Source: Saprospiraceae bacterium
GTDB lineage: Bacteria; Bacteroidota; Bacteroidia; Chitinophagales; Saprospiraceae
Reading direction: 5' to 3'
Length of the DNA: 15,854 nt
Assembly: GCA_014379665.1 (NCBI GenBank)
Contig: JACMLK010000070.1
Location: forward strand, 1-15,854
Notes under the pieces: generated by a model
What the model saw: the letters and a program-made list of their open reading frames with translations, nothing else
What the model was told of the DNA's origin: nothing
Database searches by the model: none
Part shown: positions 1 through 7,243 of the stretch, piece after piece
How positions within the stretch are numbered: the stretch's first letter is position 1
Layout: each line of letters begins with the position of its first letter
Program-made: the position numbers and the translations under genes

Positions 1-1045
1 GACTTGGATCATACCATGAATTGTTGATGACATCAGGCATGTCTTCTGTGGTTTCAGGATTATTGTCCGGATCCATGGCCCATTCAAATGCACCGATATT
101 GTCTTCTGTGCCGATGCCGCATAAAATCCCACCGGCTATCCAGTTTGCATTAAAGGCCACACCGATAGTGTCATTTGTTTTTCTGTCCAGACCAAGTATG
201 GTACCTGCTACATGCGTGCCATGCAAATCACAATCAAATGGTTTATCCCTGTCTGAAAAACTAAACCATGAGTCGTGATCATTAGTTAAAATGCCATTGT
301 ATTGGAATGCCAATGCAGGATGGGAAGGATCCACGCCGGTATCTGCTACAAATGCCTTTCGACCGTAACCGGTATACCCAAGAGCCCACATTTCCGGCGC
401 ATGGATCGCCGTCAGTCCTCTTTCTCTTGAATCAGGAGGCATGGTTGCAGCTGTGACATGAGTAGACTGATCCGTTTGTTTTAAAGTCACATTCTGCCCT
501 ATCCATCTGACGTCAGGTCGATCCATCAGCTGGCTTATCATATCTTTTCTAACTACACATGATATGGCATTTGCCAGCCAATGGCTCTTAATACCGTTTT
601 TTTGCACGCCATCACTTTGAAGTAAAAACCTGTATAAATCAATTTGGGATGTCTCAGCCTGATGTTTGAGATCTGATATCAGGGTGGTGGCCCGATGACT
701 GAAATCTGATCTTTTCTGATCCTGAGTATTTACCCAACTTTTATAATTAATCTGGTCTGCCAGCACAATATGAACGGATAACCATTCATCATTTGTTACA
801 GAGAGATAAGCTGCCAGTTTTGAAGATATTTTATCGGGAGCAGATAATGGTTGACTTTGCAGACAGGTGCCGGCAAATAACACAAATATCAAGATGGGTA
901 TAAGTTTTTTATTGACCACGAGTTTAGATTTAAATTGTAATGGAACCACAATATATTCATGTTTGACATATTCTTTCAGCATAATCATGATGAAGTTTGT
1001 AAAAAGCAGTAAAAAAATTAAAAATTCATACATAAGTCTTCTCAT
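1..1045 (-). CDS. Subtilisin-like serine protease (peptidase S8), 5' part only
   Basis: Reverse-strand frame read from an ATG at 1045 down to the window edge (348 codons visible), so the C-terminal part is missing. It should be a secreted or surface protease. The S8 signatures are clear: the aspartate motif VADTGVDP (D about 235) and the histidine motif HGTHVAGT (H about 275), followed by DVINNSW near residue 340, which matches the conserved segment after the active-site histidine. The serine motif lies outside the window. Residues about 85-187 look like an I9-type inhibitory propeptide. The start is uncertain. Residues 7-22 and 47-61 are both hydrophobic, and the second, ending CLQSQ, makes a normal signal peptide if translation begins at the GTG at 919 rather than the upstream ATGs (1045, 1033, 988). 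It is transcribed divergently from recF. Confidence 0.88.
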   Translation of the reverse strand, partial: MRRLMYEFLIFLLLFTNFIMIMLKEYVKHEYIVVPLQFKSKLVVNKKLIPILIFVLFAGTCLQSQPLSAPDKISSKLAAYLSVTNDEWLSVHIVLADQINYKSWVNTQDQKRSDFSHRATTLISDLKHQAETSQIDLYRFLLQSDGVQKNGIKSHWLANAISCVVRKDMISQLMDRPDVRWIGQNVTLKQTDQSTHVTAATMPPDSRERGLTAIHAPEMWALGYTGYGRKAFVADTGVDPSHPALAFQYNGILTNDHDSWFSFSDRDKPFDCDLHGTHVAGTILGLDRKTNDTIGVAFNANWIAGGILCGIGTEDNIGAFEWAMDPDNNPETTEDMPDVINNSWYDPS

Positions 1046-1080
1046 ATTTCAGTTTATAATCCCCTGAAGTTATGGTCTGC

Positions 1081-1116
1081 CAACAAATCCAACAAATCCA
1101 ACAAATCTATCAAATC
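1081..1116. repeat. Short 9-bp tandem repeat (CAACAAATC x3 plus a variant)
   Basis: Three perfect copies of CAACAAATC in a row, then a diverged fourth copy (TATCAAATC), lie in the divergent spacer between the protease gene and recF. It is a microsatellite-like tract with no evident function. Copy number may vary by slippage, which would change the distance between the two promoters. Confidence 0.7.
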
Positions 1117-1163
1117 CAGCAATTTTGCAAAGCACCTTAGCAATTCAGGTTAAATTTTTATTA

Positions 1164-1192
1164 TTGATTGGAAGTCAAACTTTATACCTTTG
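1164..1192 (+). promoter_or_regulatory. Predicted Bacteroidota-type promoter of recF
   Basis: A TTG at 1164-1166 (the -33 element) is followed after 18 nt by TACCTTTG at 1185-1192, a full match to the TAnnTTTG -7 consensus of Bacteroidota primary sigma factors. Transcription would begin near 1198, leaving a leader of only about 20 nt before the TTG start of recF. Predicted from consensus only. Confidence 0.6.
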
Positions 1193-1217
1193 CTTTGGCA
1201 AATAAATCTCCTTCATT

Positions 1218-2315
1218 TTGACAATCAAAACACTTAAACTTTTTCAATTCAGGAATTATGAATCGGTACAACTGACATTCCATGAGAAGTTTAATGCCCT
1301 GGTGGGACTTAATGGTATGGGCAAAACCAATATTCTTGACGCTTTATATTATTTATGTCTTGGCAAAAGTTATTTTTCATCGGGAGACAGAATGGTGATC
1401 ATGCAGGAAAAAGATTTTTTTCGAATTGAAGGTATATTTGAAACAGAAACGGACAAAGAAAGTGTGGTCATAAAATCACAATCAGGAAATCGAAAAGATA
1501 TAGAAGTTTCAGGTAAAAAAGTGGAGAGGATAGGGCAGCATGTAGGTAGATTTCTATGTGTGATCATAGCGCCGGCAGATATTCAGCTGATGATGGAAGG
1601 TAGTGAAGAACGACGCAGTTTTCTCAACAACACCATTGTACAGACTGACCGCCAATATCTGGAAGACATCATACTATATTCAGGATTACTCAAAAGGAGG
1701 AATGCACTGCTTAAAACCTTTGCTGAACAAAGATACTTTGATAATCTTTTGCTGGAGTCTGTGAGTGTGGGAATGTACGACCCCGCACAAAGAATTTTTG
1801 AGAAAAGAAAACAGCAGGTGGTTCAGATGCAATCTGTTTTTTCTGACACCTATGCAGAAATATCAGGACAAAAGGAAACATGTCAGATTGAATACGAAAG
1901 TCAGTTGGCTGTGGAGAACCTGCACCTCCTTATGCAAAAAAATCAGGATAAAGACCGTTTTCTTGCACGTACGTCCCATGGTATTCACAAAGACGATCTG
2001 CTATTTACGATGAATGGTGAACCGCTTAAACATTTCGCTTCGCAGGGTCAGCTCAAATCTTTTGTGCTTTCATTAAAACTCACCCAATACAAACTGCTTG
2101 AAGCGAATTCAGGCAAAAAGCCTATCTTACTGCTGGATGATATTTTTGACAAACTCGATCACAACAGAGTCAAGCATCTTTTAACTTTGCTCATGGACAA
2201 TAATTTCGGACAGGTATTCATTACAGATACGAATGAAGACAGAATCATTAAAATATTGGATGACATCAGGACGGAATATAGTATCTTTACTGTGGAGAAC
2301 GGAAAAATTGGGTAG
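1218..2315 (+). CDS. recF: DNA replication and repair protein RecF
   Basis: RecF is an SMC/ABC-type ATPase that works with RecO and RecR to load RecA at single-stranded gaps. The 365-aa length is typical. The start of the protein (TIKTLKLFQFRNY) is the classic RecF opening. Walker A is GLNGMGKT at residues 30-37. The ABC signature region SQGQLKS lies near residue 275, and Walker B with the D-loop is LLLDDIFDKLD near 300. The start codon is TTG. The frame has an upstream stop at 1203-1205 and no ATG or GTG between it and the conserved N-terminus, so TTG at 1218 is effectively forced. It is the first gene of a probable two-gene unit with the DUF721 gene 64 nt downstream, a pairing commonly seen in Bacteroidota. 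The predicted promoter is at 1164-1192. Confidence 0.96.
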   Translation: MTIKTLKLFQFRNYESVQLTFHEKFNALVGLNGMGKTNILDALYYLCLGKSYFSSGDRMVIMQEKDFFRIEGIFETETDKESVVIKSQSGNRKDIEVSGKKVERIGQHVGRFLCVIIAPADIQLMMEGSEERRSFLNNTIVQTDRQYLEDIILYSGLLKRRNALLKTFAEQRYFDNLLLESVSVGMYDPAQRIFEKRKQQVVQMQSVFSDTYAEISGQKETCQIEYESQLAVENLHLLMQKNQDKDRFLARTSHGIHKDDLLFTMNGEPLKHFASQGQLKSFVLSLKLTQYKLLEANSGKKPILLLDDIFDKLDHNRVKHLLTLLMDNNFGQVFITDTNEDRIIKILDDIRTEYSIFTVENGKIG

Positions 2316-2379
2316 CTTTTCCTAAAGAAAGACCAGACCAAACTTTTAACCTTTAACTTTTTACTTTAATCTTATCACA

Positions 2380-2673
2380 TTGGGACGACACAATGACAAA
2401 AGTATAAAGGATGTACTGAGTGATTTCATCACATCCAATCCAAGGGTATCAAAAGGATATCACACAGCGCAGCTCGAAGAAATATGGAAGGAACAAATGG
2501 GGCCGATAATAGCGGGATATACGCAGAAAATCTATTTTAAAGAAGGGGTACTGAAAGTGTATCTGACCTCGGCTCCGCTCAAAAAAGAACTGTTGATGGG
2601 AAAAGATAAAATCATGAGTATTATCAATGAAGTCGTAAATGAGACGCTGATTACACAGGTAGAGATATATTAA
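2380..2673 (+). CDS. DUF721 / DciA-like protein
   Basis: A 97-aa protein of the DUF721 (DciA-like) family, recognised from the core SIKDVLSDFI, the EIWKEQMGPIIAGYT segment near residues 33-50, and KVYLTSAPLKKELLMGK, which together give the KH-like fold of this family. DciA proteins of other bacteria interact with the replicative helicase DnaB and help load it. The short Bacteroidota form usually sits beside recF, as here, which fits a role in DNA replication or repair. The start codon appears to be TTG: the frame has a stop at 2347-2349 and no ATG before the conserved region. The 64-nt gap after recF contains an AT-rich, imperfectly repeated CTTTAAC/TTTACTTTAA tract and no terminator, so co-transcription with recF is likely. 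Confidence 0.85.
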   Translation: MGRHNDKSIKDVLSDFITSNPRVSKGYHTAQLEEIWKEQMGPIIAGYTQKIYFKEGVLKVYLTSAPLKKELLMGKDKIMSIINEVVNETLITQVEIY

Positions 2674-2765
2674 ATAAATTTTTTTATTCGGTTAGAGATG
2701 CGCATTACATCAAAGCCTGGTTCTCTACGAAACTACAATTCAAATCTGTAACATAGTTCGATTTA

Positions 2766-2833
2766 TCAGGCCAGTATCGGCCTGAATTATCAAACCAATA
2801 TCGGTTTGATTTATCAGGCCTGTAACGGACTGA
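2766..2833. repeat. Array of three 20-bp hairpins at an exact 24-bp period
   Basis: Three inverted repeats start at 2766, 2790 and 2814, each with 7-bp arms and a 6-nt loop, separated by ATTA or TTTA. Unit 1 pairs TCAGGCC with GGCCTGA. Unit 2 pairs TCAAACC with GGTTTGA, so both arms changed together and pairing is kept. Unit 3 pairs TCAGGCC with GGACTGA, with one mismatch. A decayed unit sharing the TGTAAC loop of unit 3 starts near 2740. The array lies between the convergent ends of the DUF721 gene and the membrane-protein gene, so it may act as a two-way transcription barrier. It lacks the T-run of a standard terminator. Confidence 0.8.
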
Positions 2834-2860
2834 CTTTTCTGAAGCCGAGCAAAGACTCGT

Positions 2861-3337
2861 TTAATAAATCGATTTTAACAATTGATTTTTTATTCGGACC
2901 AAAATGGATTTACGCCCCCAATTGGACATAATGAACACCAAAATCAATGTTAATACACCGGTAGTAAGGAATCCAAAGGAGTAGTTCCCGAATATTTCAC
3001 CAAGATATATGGATAAAGCAATACCAAAAAATGCAAATGCAAAAAACAACAAGCCTACCAGTATCAACACATAAACGAGCGAAGCAAAGATGACTGATGA
3101 CTTTTGAGCCACTATAGTAGTTAGATCATTTATCTGTTTTTTGACAAAACCAACTACATCATCCACCATTTCGTCTACCTGATCGAGCACGATGAATTTC
3201 AGAGAATTAAATACCGATTCGGCAAAATTATCCTGTTCACCATCCACACCACGTTTTTCATTAATACGACGTTCTATCTCTTCAATGATTTTAAGAAGAA
3301 TTAGTTTGATAATGGAAGGTAATTTGCTGAAGTTCAT
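2861..3337 (-). CDS. Two-helix membrane protein of unknown function
   Basis: A 158-aa protein when started at the ATG at 3337; the frame also extends five codons to a TTG at 3352, which I consider less likely. The N-terminal half is amphipathic and charged (EEIERRINEKRG, then VLDQVDEMVDDVVGFVKKQIND), suggesting a cytoplasmic coiled or membrane-peripheral helix. The C-terminal half has two strong hydrophobic segments, about residues 83-108 and 118-141, followed by a basic tail (NWGRKSILVRIKNQLLK). The architecture resembles small DUF1469/phage-holin-III-type (YqjE-like) membrane proteins, but I cannot assign it to a family with confidence. It lies 97 nt downstream of the 3435-4319 gene on the same strand, and its 3' end faces the hairpin array. 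Confidence 0.75.
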   Translation of the reverse strand: MNFSKLPSIIKLILLKIIEEIERRINEKRGVDGEQDNFAESVFNSLKFIVLDQVDEMVDDVVGFVKKQINDLTTIVAQKSSVIFASLVYVLILVGLLFFAFAFFGIALSIYLGEIFGNYSFGFLTTGVLTLILVFIMSNWGRKSILVRIKNQLLKSIY

Positions 3338-3434
3338 GTTAGTTATATTCAATTGTTATAAATGGACTCAAAGTATATTTAACACACTTATAAGTATTAT
3401 GTTCAGTCCGTGGCCCTGACTGTTTTAGAATCCA

Positions 3435-4319
3435 TCAAAATTCAGGAATTTGATTAAAAACAGATTTAAACGATGGCAACAATCCAACCGGGCAGGTTTT
3501 GTTTTTTATGGTAGTGACGATGGTTCCGTTAAGAAATTTTGTGATTTGTCCATGCCCGGTTGTGTACCATTGTGTGCGGCCATAATCTTTATAATGATTT
3601 TCAGAATCAAGCGGTCCTGTATCTTTGAAAAAATGCCAGTATCGGGCATTGGCACAACCAGTAATGATGAGCTCAGGATAATAGTTAAGTCTGAGGAAAT
3701 CATAAGGCATAAATCCCGGAATGGTGTCCCAAAACCATGATTCCATAAATGGCATCCTGCTATACGCGGTGTTTTGATATGTCTGACTTATTCCGGACAG
3801 AAACGAAAGCTGTTCTTCTGTAAGTGAAAGGTCAAAAAAAGCTTTTGAATCAGGTCTGAGCCTCATGAATGTAAATAAATAAGCACTGTACCTCGAATAT
3901 TCCATATAATGTTTATCTCTTTTGGACCATTGATCTCCACCATACTTATTCGGAATAAGAGCCGGAAGTGCTGTAAAAGATAACTTGTTAAAATCGGTAT
4001 CAGAGCAATAAATAAAATTGTTTTTTAAATCCCATTCCCCATTCTTAAAAAGAAAATCTCTGTGGTCGGGCATCCAGAATGGGGTAGTGCATGATTGATG
4101 ATCAAGACGGATGCCATGTAGTGCCCCATAGAAATACAATAATCCTTCTGCGATCTTTCCCTTGGTGATATTGATAACCCTGGACCGGATATCTTTTTTA
4201 TCCATTCTGTTGTAGGTAAAGGCAACTGAAATCAAAGCATATCTGGCGGCAGACATAGCAATGTCGAGGTAGGTTTGCTGAGGGACAGCATCTACGATAA
4301 TGATATCATGTTCGGTCAT
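3435..4319 (-). CDS. Uncharacterised protein with a possible PD-(D/E)XK nuclease core
   Basis: A 294-aa protein starting at the ATG at 4319, with no signal peptide or membrane helix, so probably cytoplasmic. I do not recognise its family. A segment near residues 54-100 has the order expected of a restriction-endonuclease-like fold: a helix with GKIAEGL (E58), then HRDFLF (D88) on a predicted strand, then EWDLKN (D97, K99) as the D-x-K half of the motif. The 8-residue gap between D88 and D97 is within the range of short hairpins in that fold. The remainder is rich in aromatic residues (KHYMEYSRYSAYLFTF, MESWFWDTIPGFMPYDF) and ends with a region around TTGHGQITKFLNG. The nuclease idea is an inference from motif spacing only; the ORF itself is convincing. 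It is divergent from the 4764 gene. Confidence 0.75.
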   Translation of the reverse strand: MTEHDIIIVDAVPQQTYLDIAMSAARYALISVAFTYNRMDKKDIRSRVINITKGKIAEGLLYFYGALHGIRLDHQSCTTPFWMPDHRDFLFKNGEWDLKNNFIYCSDTDFNKLSFTALPALIPNKYGGDQWSKRDKHYMEYSRYSAYLFTFMRLRPDSKAFFDLSLTEEQLSFLSGISQTYQNTAYSRMPFMESWFWDTIPGFMPYDFLRLNYYPELIITGCANARYWHFFKDTGPLDSENHYKDYGRTQWYTTGHGQITKFLNGTIVTTIKNKTCPVGLLPSFKSVFNQIPEF

Positions 4320-4406
4320 AACCTATCTTAATGAGAGTTCGGTATAATTTTGTCATGATTTTTGCAATTATGTGCAAAAATCTCGCCAAAATTGTGTCAT
4401 TTCATG

Positions 4407-4442
4407 ATTTATAACCCCGGGTTTTAACCCGGGGTTATAAAT
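4407..4442. repeat. REP-like perfect palindrome (15-bp arms)
   Basis: ATTTATAACCCCGGG at 4407-4421 and its exact complement at 4428-4442 are separated by TTTTAA, which can itself extend the stem by two pairs. A smaller hairpin follows (ACCC/GGGT at 4448-4451 and 4457-4460). The CCCGGG-centred stem flanked by TATAA is typical in appearance of dispersed REP-type palindromes in Bacteroidota, mobilised by REP-associated transposases. No transposase is in the window. It sits between divergent genes, so it is not simply a terminator. Confidence 0.8.
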
Positions 4443-4763
4443 ATTACACCCTTTCAGGGTTAATGAAACCAAGGCGTTAGTATTAAGTTACGGTGTTATA
4501 AATCAGTGCTTTGATTGTCGAACTCACGTAATTTTTAATAATTCCTAATACATTACAAAGATGCACCATTCGAATTAGTTCAGCATCACCGTGTGGATAA
4601 CAAATTTTACTTTTTGTTTAAGGTAGGGGATTGAATTATAGCGCCAAAGTAAAATAAGAAAAATTATATGTTAGTCTAAAGCAATTAAAATAAAATTATA
4701 TGTTACTTTGCGTCAATCAATTAGATTATTTGCTATGTAATCAAATATTAAACCCAATTAGAT
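4443..4763. other. AT-rich intergenic region upstream of the 4764 gene
   Basis: No coding frame is supported here. It contains a 14-bp direct repeat (AAAATTATATGTTA at 4660-4673 and 4692-4705) about 60-100 bp before the start of the secreted-protein gene. TTACTTTG at 4703-4710 is one base off the TAnnTTTG -7 consensus, but I see no good -33 partner. The repeat could be a regulator site or promoter duplication; nothing in the window decides this. Confidence 0.45.
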
Positions 4764-6302
4764 ATGAATAGAATGATTCCGGGGCTGCTCGCATGCGCGG
4801 CCTTATTGTTTATATCAGTTTCTCATTCATTTGGTCAGGTGACATACCGCATTGTCACGAGAGTGCTAAGTGAAGATCACGGTGAGCCTGTCATAGGAGC
4901 TACTTTAAAAATAATTTACTCCTTTTCGGAGGATTTTAAAACCACAGTAATGCGTTATGAAACCACAGATTGGGAAGGCATGGCATACCGTGAGTTTCTA
5001 AATTCCGGCTATTTTAGTATCATCGTTACACATCCGGATTTTGAAACTGAATCAGAAACCAAGTCCATGTTATATTGTGGTAAAAAAATGTGTGATATAA
5101 ATTTTGACTTTAAGTTGAGACGAAAGTCAAACTTGAAAGTGGTCACCATTGCAGTAACTGAACCGGGCGGTAATGGTGTTGTTTCTGATGCATCCATTGT
5201 AATGGATGGAGATAACGAACGCTTCACAACAAGTACCGACGTGGAGGGCAAAGCAATGATAAATGTTGAAAACGGAGGTAAATTCAGTATAACAGTCAGT
5301 CATGCAGGTTTTAAAACTGAGGATCAGGAACTTGTTATTGATAAATATTCCGATCAGAATGTATATGCGCTTCACTTTTCTTTGGTACCGACAAACGCGG
5401 GATTTCAACGGACTTTGCGTGTTTCTGTTGTAACACGCAAAGATGGGGAAATTATTCCTGTTGAGGATGTATTGGTCAGGATTGAATTTGAAGGCAGTAC
5501 ATCGATGCAAGCGACGGATGCAAATGGGAAAAGTGATTTTCTGCATTCTTACCCCGCAGGAGAAGAAGTAAAGGTGACCGTTGAAAAGCAGGGTTATAAA
5601 ACACAGACCGGAAAACTAATGATTACAACAAGGGGTGTAGGTTTAGGCACAAACATAGATGGCATTAATTTTACACTTGTCAAAGCAAGTACCGTATCAC
5701 ACAAAATGGTGATAAATATTACGGATCCTTCCGGAAATCCAGTGAAATATGCAGATTTGAATTTTCCGGACGGTACATTAAAAATTACAGATGGAAAGGG
5801 TATTTGTAATTATGAACACAACTATGCTGAGGGGGAGGATATTAATATAGAGGTTGAAAAAAAGGGATACAAATCTAAATCAGTTAAGGTAGATGCGACC
5901 AAACCTTACCTATCAATTATACTTGAAAAGGAAGAAGACGCTTCGACGTGGAATGGTACTTATACTGATGTTTATTCTACTTTAAATGTTAGTGGTAATG
6001 GAGGAAGCATCACAGCCTCATGGACATATACAGTAAATGATGCAACCGGCACAGGTAACTGGTTAAATTGCAAAATTTCAGGCAATACTGTTACCGGCGA
6101 ATGGCAGGTACAACATGCTGATGATACAAAAACCGGTGCAAGGAAAGGCACACTTAAGGCTTCATTAAGTGGAAACACCATTTCCGGAGAGTACCTGGAA
6201 GATACTCCAATATGGAACTACAAGGATGGTTTCAGCGCTGCTAATGTCTTTAGTTCTATGGTGAAAGGGAAGGTATGGCCTTTTAGCATGACAAAAAAAT
6301 AG
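4764..6302 (+). CDS. Secreted multi-domain carboxypeptidase-regulatory/Ig-like repeat protein
   Basis: A 512-aa exported protein. The N-terminus, with a hydrophobic core and cleavage after SFGQ (about residue 25), is a signal peptide. At least four repeats follow at roughly 28-115, 123-205, 217-310 and 314-390. Each contains a 'valid for sugar or peptide binding' type beta-sandwich pattern: GEPVIGATL, GNGVVSDASIVM, EIIPVEDVLVRI and GNPVKYADLNF at the start of each domain, then D-x-x-G-K/M turns, and endings such as VTHPDFETES, VSHAGFKTED, VEKQGYKTQT and VEKKGYKSKS. This is the carboxypeptidase regulatory-like (CarboxypepD_reg/PEGA-like) fold. Residues 394-512 form a separate beta-rich region with WNGTY and alternating SGNTVTGEW/SGNTISGEY segments, lipocalin-like in pattern. 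No T9SS sorting domain is evident. The function is unknown; binding or adhesion outside the cytoplasm is likely. Confidence 0.88.
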   Translation: MNRMIPGLLACAALLFISVSHSFGQVTYRIVTRVLSEDHGEPVIGATLKIIYSFSEDFKTTVMRYETTDWEGMAYREFLNSGYFSIIVTHPDFETESETKSMLYCGKKMCDINFDFKLRRKSNLKVVTIAVTEPGGNGVVSDASIVMDGDNERFTTSTDVEGKAMINVENGGKFSITVSHAGFKTEDQELVIDKYSDQNVYALHFSLVPTNAGFQRTLRVSVVTRKDGEIIPVEDVLVRIEFEGSTSMQATDANGKSDFLHSYPAGEEVKVTVEKQGYKTQTGKLMITTRGVGLGTNIDGINFTLVKASTVSHKMVINITDPSGNPVKYADLNFPDGTLKITDGKGICNYEHNYAEGEDINIEVEKKGYKSKSVKVDATKPYLSIILEKEEDASTWNGTYTDVYSTLNVSGNGGSITASWTYTVNDATGTGNWLNCKISGNTVTGEWQVQHADDTKTGARKGTLKASLSGNTISGEYLEDTPIWNYKDGFSAANVFSSMVKGKVWPFSMTKK

Positions 6303-6505
6303 ACGGTCATTAACAGGTGGAGTATTTCGCATGAAGATACCATGTTTCTACAAGTTCCTTTAGTTTTGTATTGACGTCACCACTGTTTCATTTAAGCCAC
6401 GATATAAAAATACGGCACCAAATTTTTACGGACATTAAATCAACATGCTTTAGTTTTTATTAATGACACCACCACACGAAGGGTGAAAATACCGGATATT
6501 TGTGT

Positions 6506-6513
6506 TATCTTTG
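6506..6513 (+). promoter_or_regulatory. Candidate -7 promoter element of the 6581 gene
   Basis: TATCTTTG matches the TAnnTTTG -7 consensus of Bacteroidota and lies 67 nt before the ATG at 6581. No TTG occurs at the standard -33 distance, so this is a weak call. The remainder of the 6303-6580 spacer shows no gene and no clear terminator for the upstream gene. Confidence 0.35.
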
Positions 6514-6580
6514 AGCGTAACCCTCTCTATTTTTCGCATCCTCAGCCTTCATTATTACACATTTCGGTTAAAAATACATC

Positions 6581-6940
6581 ATGAACAGAATATTAACAGT
6601 AGTCATTATCCTATTTATTTCAGGCCAGGTTTTTGGACAGAAGGAAATATCCATTGACAGTGTAGCGGGCAATATCGGACAATTTGTAAAAGTATGTGCA
6701 AAAGTGGTAAGTACTTATGTTACCACAGGAGTAAAACCAGTTACCTATCTGAATCTTGGAGAGCCTTTCCCTGAAAGCAAACTCAGGATAGTTATATTTC
6801 AAACAGATTTACCCAATTACTCATTTATACCTTCAGAACATTACAGAGATAAAAATATCTGTGTGACCGGTATGGCTGCTTTGTACAAAACCAATCATCA
6901 GATGATATCAAAATATCCTGATCAGATCGAGATACAATAA
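6581..6940 (+). CDS. Small exported OB-fold-like protein
   Basis: A 119-aa protein with a clean signal peptide (hydrophobic core, cleavage after VFGQ at about residue 20). The mature 99 residues follow a five-strand OB-fold pattern. It opens with 'GQFVKVCAKVVSTYV', continues with 'TYLNLGEPFPESKLRIVIFQ' and a loop ending in SEHYRDKNICVTGMAALY, and finishes with QMISKYPDQIEI. The LNLG...P...VIF and P(D/E)QI-ending motifs match the small OB domains found alone or joined to nucleases in Bacteroidota, but the nucleic-acid role of the fold is uncertain for an exported protein. The gene stands alone, faces the CotH gene convergently, and its 3' side runs into a hairpin-rich spacer. Confidence 0.8.
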   Translation: MNRILTVVIILFISGQVFGQKEISIDSVAGNIGQFVKVCAKVVSTYVTTGVKPVTYLNLGEPFPESKLRIVIFQTDLPNYSFIPSEHYRDKNICVTGMAALYKTNHQMISKYPDQIEIQ

Positions 6941-6959
6941 GCATTAGAGTCTGTTTAAT

Positions 6960-7164
6960 CAGTCATCCTTAAAAGACTACCGTTTACACACAAGTATCAA
7001 CAACTTGATTAATTCTGGGATTGTACAAAATATTGGGCATCAGTGCTTTCTTTTGGCGTTTTTTACCCATCCCTTGCTAACCCATCCACAAACGGTAGTT
7101 TGTGGTTCCTTCATTAAATCGTGATTTCGTATCACGATTTTGCTGCGCAACATTCAGTCATCCT
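6960..7164. repeat. Hairpin-rich intergenic element bounded by 10-bp direct repeats
   Basis: The spacer between the convergent 6581 and CotH genes holds two perfect hairpins: CCACAAAC/GTTTGTGG (7086-7105, 4-nt loop) and AAATCGTGAT/ATCACGATTT (7116-7140, 5-nt loop). CTACCGTTT at 6977-6985 is the exact complement of AAACGGTAG at 7090-7098. CAGTCATCCT occurs at 6960-6969 and again at 7155-7164, bracketing all of this. No coding frame is present. It may be a dispersed non-autonomous element, or simply a pair of convergent terminators beside an unrelated repeat. Confidence 0.5.
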
Positions 7165-7243
7165 CAAGAAGGAAGGGTGACTCGCATATCTGGCATTTGT
7201 TCGTAATTCTTTAATAAAGTGCTATTCTTTGATCAATGTATTC

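Noticed and set aside
5127..5546. Reverse-strand 139-codon open frame
   Set aside because: Fully inside the secreted-repeat gene, with no recognisable protein features; a shadow of the real gene.
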